From NCBI RefSeq assembly GCF_000720485.1, contig NZ_JOAX01000009.1, forward strand, positions 1 through 64,000: a stretch of 64,000 bases of DNA, in the 5' to 3' direction. The position numbers and the translations under genes are program-made. The stretch is from Streptomyces ochraceiscleroticus. Its GTDB lineage: Bacteria; Actinomycetota; Actinomycetes; Streptomycetales; Streptomycetaceae. How positions within the stretch are numbered: the stretch's first letter is position 1; the number at the start of each line of letters is the position of its first letter. The notes beneath the pieces are model-generated. The model was not told where the DNA came from and searched no databases. It saw only the letters and a program-made list of their open reading frames with translations. Positions 59,150 through 64,000 of this stretch are shown here, in pieces.

Positions 59150-60312
59150 AGATCCGCTTCCTGCTGCTCAACGCCTACGCGGTCGGCGGCACCGTCCGGA
59201 CGGTCGTCAACCAGGCGAACGCCCTCGCCGAGGCCGGGCACGACGTCGAGGTCGTGAGCGTCCACAGGCACCGCGCCGAGCCCCGCTTCGCGCTGCACCC
59301 GAAGGTGCGGCTGCGGGCCCTGGTCGACGACACCCGTCCGCCGTCCCGCTGGACGCGCCCGCTGACGTACCGGCGAGCGCACCACCCCAGCCGGCTCGTC
59401 CCCGAGGCCGAGGTCCGCTTCGACCGGTTCAGCCGCCTCACCGACCGGCGCGTCGTGCGCTATCTGCGCTCGCTGCACGACGGTGTACTGATCACCACCC
59501 GGCCCGCCCTGAACCTCCTCTCCGCCCGCTTCACGCCCGCGTCCGTCGTACGGGTCGGCCAGGAACACCTGCACTACTCCCACCACAAGGCGGACCTCGC
59601 CCGCGAGATCGGGCGCTGGTACCGGCGGCTGGACGCGGTGACCGTACTGACCGCGGCCGACGAGGACGCCTACCTGCGGCGGCTCGGTGACAGTGGGGTC
59701 CGTGTCGAGTGCATCCCCAACCCGCTCTCCGAGGCCGCCCCGGAGCGCGCCGCCCTCGACCGGCCGCTCATCGTCTCCGCCGGCCGGCTCGTCAAGGGAA
59801 AGGGCTTCGCGACCCTCATCAAGGCGTTCGAGCCCATCGCCCGCGCGCACCCCGATTGGCAGCTCCGCATCTACGGAGCGGGACCGGAGCGCGACCGCCT
59901 GCGGGCGCTGATCCATGACCGGCATCTCTACAACCACGTGTACCTGATGGGCGCCACGCAGGAGTTCGACCGGGAGCTGGCCAAGGCGTCCGTCTTCGCC
60001 CTCGCCTCCCGGCGCGAAGGGTTCGGCATGGTGCTGGCCGAGGCGATGAGCCACGGCATCCCGCCGGTCAGCTTCGACTGCCCGCACGGCCCCCGCGAGA
60101 TCATCACCGACGGCCAGGACGGCCTGCTCGTACCGCTCGGGGACACTCCGGGGCTGACCGCGGCGCTCACCCGGCTCGTCGAGGACGACGCGCTGCGCAA
60201 GAAGCTCGGCGGGCACGCCGTCGAGTCCGCCCGCCGCTACACCCCGGACCGCGTCCGCGCCCGCTGGGAGGCGCTCCTCACGGTCCTCCTCGCGCAGAAG
60301 GAGCGCGTGTGA
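59146..60312 (+). CDS. GT4-type glycosyltransferase
   Basis: 388 residues. N-terminal NAYAVGGTVRTVVNQANALAE binds the acceptor. The C-terminal domain has PLIVSAGRLVKGKGFATLIK, LRIYGAGPERDRLRAL, VYLMGATQEFDRELAKASVF and SRREGFGMVLAEAMSHGIP, the EX7E-type nucleotide-sugar motif. It probably adds a sugar to a cell-surface polymer or lipid. It is controlled, on sequence evidence, by the BlaI-like sites upstream. Confidence 0.9.
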   Translation: MKIRFLLLNAYAVGGTVRTVVNQANALAEAGHDVEVVSVHRHRAEPRFALHPKVRLRALVDDTRPPSRWTRPLTYRRAHHPSRLVPEAEVRFDRFSRLTDRRVVRYLRSLHDGVLITTRPALNLLSARFTPASVVRVGQEHLHYSHHKADLAREIGRWYRRLDAVTVLTAADEDAYLRRLGDSGVRVECIPNPLSEAAPERAALDRPLIVSAGRLVKGKGFATLIKAFEPIARAHPDWQLRIYGAGPERDRLRALIHDRHLYNHVYLMGATQEFDRELAKASVFALASRREGFGMVLAEAMSHGIPPVSFDCPHGPREIITDGQDGLLVPLGDTPGLTAALTRLVEDDALRKKLGGHAVESARRYTPDRVRARWEALLTVLLAQKERV

Positions 60313-60341
60313 GGTCGGAGGGGCCGGCCGATGCCCCTGCG

Positions 60342-60358
60342 CCCTACGAGCTGTAGGG
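60342..60358. promoter_or_regulatory. BlaI-like operator before the BlaI-family gene
   Basis: CCCTACGAGCTGTAGGG has perfect six-base arms and ends eight bases before the ATG at 60366, matching the core of the sites at 58646-58681. Suggests autorepression. Confidence 0.68.
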
Positions 60359-60365
60359 TGTGGTC

Positions 60366-60752
60366 ATGGTAGGCAGAAACCCTCGTGGCAGAGGGGAACG
60401 ACGCAGCGCCGGCACGCTGGAGAGCGAGGTCCTGGCCGCTCTGTGGGCGACCGAGGCGCCGCTGACCCCGGCCGAGGTGCACGCCGAGATCGGCGGTGAC
60501 CTCGCGTACAACACCATCCACACGATCCTGAAGCGGCTGCACGACAAGGCGCTGGTCGTACGGGACGCCGAGGGCCGGCGCGGCGCCTACCGGCCGGCCA
60601 AGAACGCCGCCGAGCTGACCGCCGAGGTCATGCACCAGGCCCTGGACAAGGGGCCCGACCCGATCGCGGCCCTCCAGCAGTTCGTCACCGGCCTGAGCAG
60701 CGAGGAAGAGGCCGCGCTGCGGCAGTTCCTGGCGGAGGACCGCGGCCGGTGA
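60366..60752 (+). CDS. BlaI/MecI/CopY family repressor
   Basis: 128 residues from ATG 60366; an in-frame GTG two codons earlier is possible. Winged helix: GTLESEVLAALWATEAPLTP, ADLAYNTIHTILKRLHDKAL-like NTIHTILKRLHDK, and VRDAEGRRGAYRP. The C-terminal dimerisation helix has the usual protease-sensitive region. No BlaR/MecR sensor gene is adjacent. It probably controls itself and the glycosyltransferase pair upstream. It ends five bases before a convergent gene. Confidence 0.88.
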   Translation: MVGRNPRGRGERRSAGTLESEVLAALWATEAPLTPAEVHAEIGGDLAYNTIHTILKRLHDKALVVRDAEGRRGAYRPAKNAAELTAEVMHQALDKGPDPIAALQQFVTGLSSEEEAALRQFLAEDRGR

Positions 60753-60757
60753 GGCGC

Positions 60758-62044
60758 TCACCGGATCAGGCGCGCCGGCCGGGTGATCATGTACAGCAGG
60801 TACTCCAGTGGCCCGCGCCGGAACAGCCGCTTCCATACGTAGGCGAGCACCAGCACGCCCGCGATGAAGCAGAGCAGCACCAACGGCTCGCTGGAGTCTG
60901 ACATGTCCTCCGTGTCCAGCGCCCAGATGGCCACGATGTGCAGTACATAGGCGGACAGGGACATCGCGCCGACCGCGGTGACCGGTGCGACCGCCCGCCG
61001 GAAGCGCGGCAGCCGGTCCAGTGCGATGGTGCAACCGGCCACGATTAGGAGGGCGACGCCGGTGTTGCCCAGGATCGAGGGAGTCGTCTGGCTGTGCGGC
61101 GCGGCCACCAGCAGCCACTCCCGGAAGAGGTGGGTGGGGTCGCCGACGGTGTCGGACCACCAGGCCGACCCGGGCGCGTCGCCGTCCGAGCCCGCGGCGA
61201 CGGCGGCGTATGCGTTCGGGACGAGGTGCAGGGCCAGCCAGGAGCCCCCGTAACCGAGCACCGCCAGCGCGGCACCGGTCAAGGCGAGCCGGGTGCGGAC
61301 CAACGGCCGGGTGAGGTCGAGCCGCGCCACCGCCATGCCCGCGATCAGGAACGGGATCCAGGTGAGCACCGGATAGGCGCCGGTGAACAGCAGGTCCATG
61401 ACCCCGTCCGTGTCGCCGAGCCCGGACAGCGGGTCGTGGGCGATTATCGTGTCGCCCCAACTGCCTTGATCGAGCGAGACCTTGACCAGAAAGAGGTCCT
61501 GGGGGAGTACCAGCGCGGTCGCCGCGGCGATGAAGGCGAGGGCCCCGGCCTTGAGGCGGTGCAGGGGGAGGGCCACGACGAACGCCAGCGCGTAGTAGGC
61601 GAGGATCACATCGATCGAGGTGTCCAGCGCGGTCAGCGCCATCCCCAGTGCCAGCAGGATGACGGCGCGGATCAGTACCCGCGCGACCGCCTGCCGTCCC
61701 GCGCGCCCGGTACGGGGCTCGGGGCGGCCGGTGATGAGCACGATCGAGAAGCCGGCGAGCAGCGCGAAGAGGGCGGAGGACCGGCCGCGCGCGAGCTCCA
61801 TGAGAAAGCCCACGGGGCCGCCGTCCGACGGATCGGGGCCCAGGTGGGCGGCGAACATGCCCAGTACCGCGAGGCCCCGGGCGAGGTCGATGCCGATCAG
61901 CCGGGGCGTACTGGCACGTGCGGTGGGTGGTGAGGGCTGGTCGGGTGTGGTGGCGTGCCGGTCGCCCGGTGGCACTGTCCGTGCCGGGGTCCGGGCGCGC
62001 GTCGGCAGGGGCACGCTGCGTGCCCTGGGTAAGTTCTGCGACAT
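60758..62044 (-). CDS. DUF418/DUF1624-type membrane acyltransferase-like protein
   Basis: 428 residues from ATG 62044. About ten membrane helices. RLIGIDLARGLAVLGMFAAHLGP near residue 50 is the heparan-alpha-glucosaminide-acetyltransferase/DUF1624 signature, and AVGAMSLSAYVLHIVAIW with the C-terminal DUF418 region follows. Relatives are often linked to cell-envelope modification. The N-terminal 50 residues are Pro/Arg-rich. It is flanked by glycosyltransferase genes. Confidence 0.82.
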   Translation of the reverse strand: MSQNLPRARSVPLPTRARTPARTVPPGDRHATTPDQPSPPTARASTPRLIGIDLARGLAVLGMFAAHLGPDPSDGGPVGFLMELARGRSSALFALLAGFSIVLITGRPEPRTGRAGRQAVARVLIRAVILLALGMALTALDTSIDVILAYYALAFVVALPLHRLKAGALAFIAAATALVLPQDLFLVKVSLDQGSWGDTIIAHDPLSGLGDTDGVMDLLFTGAYPVLTWIPFLIAGMAVARLDLTRPLVRTRLALTGAALAVLGYGGSWLALHLVPNAYAAVAAGSDGDAPGSAWWSDTVGDPTHLFREWLLVAAPHSQTTPSILGNTGVALLIVAGCTIALDRLPRFRRAVAPVTAVGAMSLSAYVLHIVAIWALDTEDMSDSSEPLVLLCFIAGVLVLAYVWKRLFRRGPLEYLLYMITRPARLIR

Positions 62045-62367
62045 GTGCCCAAGATGCCTGTCGCCTCCGCAACGGAGCACGGTTCAGGGGGATTTGGTGA
62101 CGCATCCGTCACTGTGGCGGTATCGTGCTGCGCCCGCCGGTGCCCGAGTGCACTCCTGGGTTCGCAGGGCGCTCCATGAGCACGCCCGGCGCACGCGCGC
62201 CGCGCCCACCTGCCGGTATCTCCCTCCGCGCCCGCCCCGACCGGATGACCCGCCCGGATGGCGCGGAAGGTGGGCGGATAGGCTGTTTCAACAGTTGTTG
62301 ATTTTCCTGAGTCCCAGCCGCGCGTACCCCTGTGCCGGCCGCGCGGCATCCGAGGGAGCGAAGCGCC

Positions 62368-63576
62368 ATGCGCATCCTGTTCACCGCCCAGGCGAGTTAC
62401 TCGCACCTCGCACCGCTGGTGCTGCCGGCGGCCGAGAGCGCCCGGCAGGCGGGCCACGAGGTGGCCGTCGCCACCGGGAACGCCGTCGCGGAGCACATCG
62501 AGAAGCGCGGGCTGACCGCGCTGCGGCTGCCGAACGTCGAGGCGATGGGGGACGTACTGCAGCGGGGCGACGTCCGCCCGCCCGCGGCCATGCGCCAATT
62601 CGGCTCCGTCACCATCGAGTTGGACCCGGAGTTCTTCGCCGCCGCCTTCGTCGGACAGCTTGCCGGCCCCTCGGCGCGTGACCTCGTCGAGGTGGCCCGG
62701 GACTGGCGCCCCGACCTGATCCTGCACGAGTCCACCGAGTTCGGCGGCTACCTGGCCGGCGAGCGGCTCGGCATCCCGCACGGCGCGCTGGACATCGCCC
62801 CGATGGCGCCGTACGACCACCCGGCCGTCACCGAGGCGCTCAACAAGCAGCGCGCGGACCTGGGCCTCGATCCGATCACCGACCCCTGGCACGTCTTCCG
62901 CGCCTTCCGTGCCGGCGTCGTACCGGAGGAGTTCTACCCCGAGGCGAGCCGCCTGCCGAACGCCCACTACTACCGCCTGCCGGTCCCCGCCGGCGAAGCG
63001 CCCCTCGACCCGGAGATCGCCCGGCTCCCCGCCGACCGCCCGCTCGTCCTCGCCACACTGGGCTCGAACGCCACCAATTTCCCCGGCGGTGGAGTCCTGC
63101 CCCTCCTCGACACCATCATCGAGACGCTCGGAGACCTGCCGGTCACCGGCGTCGTCGCGCTCGGCGTGGGCACCGACCCCCGCGAGTGGCAGGGCGCCCG
63201 CGCCGACAACGTCCACCTCACCTCGTTCGTCCAGCAGGAACTGCTCCTGCGGTCCAGCGACGCGTTCCTCACGCACGCCGGCTTCAACGGGACCCGGGAG
63301 GCGCTGGCGGCCGGCGTCCCCGTGGTCGCCGTACCGCTCTTCGCCGAGCAGTCGTACAACGCCGCCCGGCTGCAGGAGATCGGCGCCGGCCGCCGGATCG
63401 ACGTCCAGGACGTCACGCGCGCGTCGCTGACCGAGGCCGTCCGCGCCGTACTGGAGGACCGCACCTACCGCTCCCGCGCCCAGTCCCTCCAGCGCCGCTC
63501 CCACGCGCTCCCGGACCTGTCCCGTCTCGCGGCGGACGCGGCGTCGGCGACGGGCGCCACGGACGCGGCGGGCTGA
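62368..63576 (+). CDS. GT1/UGT-like glycosyltransferase (macrolide or antibiotic type)
   Basis: 402 residues from ATG 62368, with GAGGGAG upstream. GT-B fold: N-terminal ILFTAQASYSHLAPLVLPAA, then LVLATLGSNATNF and the C-terminal donor loop DAFLTHAGFNGTREALAAGVPVVAVPLFAEQ, as in UDP- or TDP-sugar transferases acting on macrolides and aromatic polyketides. No sugar biosynthesis genes are nearby, so it may inactivate antibiotics by glycosylation. The 323-base upstream region (62045-62367) contains no other gene I can support. Confidence 0.88.
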   Translation: MRILFTAQASYSHLAPLVLPAAESARQAGHEVAVATGNAVAEHIEKRGLTALRLPNVEAMGDVLQRGDVRPPAAMRQFGSVTIELDPEFFAAAFVGQLAGPSARDLVEVARDWRPDLILHESTEFGGYLAGERLGIPHGALDIAPMAPYDHPAVTEALNKQRADLGLDPITDPWHVFRAFRAGVVPEEFYPEASRLPNAHYYRLPVPAGEAPLDPEIARLPADRPLVLATLGSNATNFPGGGVLPLLDTIIETLGDLPVTGVVALGVGTDPREWQGARADNVHLTSFVQQELLLRSSDAFLTHAGFNGTREALAAGVPVVAVPLFAEQSYNAARLQEIGAGRRIDVQDVTRASLTEAVRAVLEDRTYRSRAQSLQRRSHALPDLSRLAADAASATGATDAAG

Positions 63577-63640
63577 GACGGCGGCGTAGCCCCGGGGCGG
63601 CCTGATCGCTTGCGGCCGGGCCGCCTCGTACCGTGGAGAC

Positions 63641-64000
63641 ATGATCGTTCGTCATGGGACGGGCCGCCGCCCGGGGTACCCGGCAGCGGCGGCGGTGTTC
63701 GCCGTGGGCATGGCGGGCACCACACTCCCCACCCCGCTGTACGGCCTCTACCGCGAAGAGCTGGGCTTCTCGGAGCTGATGGTGACGGTGGTCTTCGCCG
63801 TCTACGCACTCGGCGTCATTGCCGTACTGCTGCTCGCGGGCAACTACTCCGACCGGGTCGGCCGCCGCCCCGTGCTCCTTGCGGCGCTGGCCTTCTCGGC
63901 ACTCAGCGCGGTCTGCTTCCTGTCCGATTTCCTGTCCGGTTTTCCGTCCGGGGGCGGCCTCTCGTTCCTCTTCGCCGGCCGGCTGCTCTCCGGCTTCTCG
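63641..64000 (+). CDS. MFS transporter, truncated by the window edge
   Basis: 120 residues are present from ATG 63641 (GTGGAG upstream) with no stop before 64000. VFAVGMAGTTLPTPLYGLYR begins helix 1 and GNYSDRVGRRPVLLAAL is MFS motif A. Substrate unknown. Confidence 0.85.
   Translation, partial: MIVRHGTGRRPGYPAAAAVFAVGMAGTTLPTPLYGLYREELGFSELMVTVVFAVYALGVIAVLLLAGNYSDRVGRRPVLLAALAFSALSAVCFLSDFLSGFPSGGGLSFLFAGRLLSGFS

Noticed and set aside
1..64000. Intact insertion sequences, integrases, attachment sites or tRNA genes marking a genomic island
   Set aside because: None were recognised; cluster boundaries are therefore inferred only from gene content.

Overview
The window is very GC-rich and actinomycete in style: GTG and ATG starts, purine-rich Shine-Dalgarno sites, and genes overlapping by GTGA/ATGA. 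It looks like chromosomal DNA of a Streptomyces or close relative. No rRNA, tRNA, CRISPR array or intact insertion sequence was recognised. All identifications come from reading motifs by eye; no database search was run.

1-20.8 kb is a natural-product gene cluster that I cannot match to a named compound. A plus-strand block carries the end of a LeuD-type isomerase subunit, a DUF2000 protein, an isopropylmalate-synthase-like enzyme, a SnoaL-like protein, an IclR regulator, an FAD/NAD(P)-binding oxidoreductase, an ATP-grasp ligase and an EamA exporter. A minus-strand core carries a TylF-type methyltransferase, an NRPS with an embedded luciferase-like monooxygenase (LLM), a PKS (ACP-KS-AT) and a degenerate thioesterase-like protein. 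A second plus-strand block carries a free-standing A-PCP, a type II thioesterase and an MFS exporter. Likely logic: a keto-acid chain-lengthening branch makes an unusual building block; A-PCP, PKS and ACP-LLM-C-A-PCP assemble and oxidise the chain; the ATP-grasp ligase, oxidoreductase and methyltransferase tailor it; two transporters export it.

20.8-30.7 kb: a TetR regulator divergent from a PaoABCD-like molybdenum aldehyde oxidoreductase operon, then a PhyH-like dioxygenase, an AraC/GyrI regulator, an ArsR-type regulator and a Tat-exported PAF-acetylhydrolase-like hydrolase. 30.9-37.7 kb: a single-chain acyl-CoA carboxylase divergent from a TetR regulator and acyl-CoA ligase, then a HAD phosphatase and an Lrp regulator.

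37.9-41.6 kb: a zinc-type operon (Fur/Zur regulator, COG0523 GTPase, WD40 protein, ferredoxin-like protein, ArsR), with a Zur-box-like site upstream, then a 45-residue peptide. 41.6-44.5 kb: a sulfonate unit (SsuD monooxygenase and MHS symporter) behind a cysteine-containing leader peptide. 44.5-46.3 kb: a FUSC transporter behind a structured, terminator-containing leader.

46.4-54.2 kb holds housekeeping and metabolic genes: lactonase-like propeller, methyltransferase, CbiX-like chelatase, sugar kinase, scramblase-like protein, uracil-DNA glycosylase and an Asp-box propeller. 54.2-58.5 kb is an arginine/ornithine block (argJ, rocD, ddaH, Lrp) with three GCGCAG-type inverted repeats. 58.6-64 kb has two envelope or secondary-metabolite glycosyltransferase units, a BlaI-family regulator with matching candidate operators, an acyltransferase-like membrane protein and a truncated MFS gene at the window edge.
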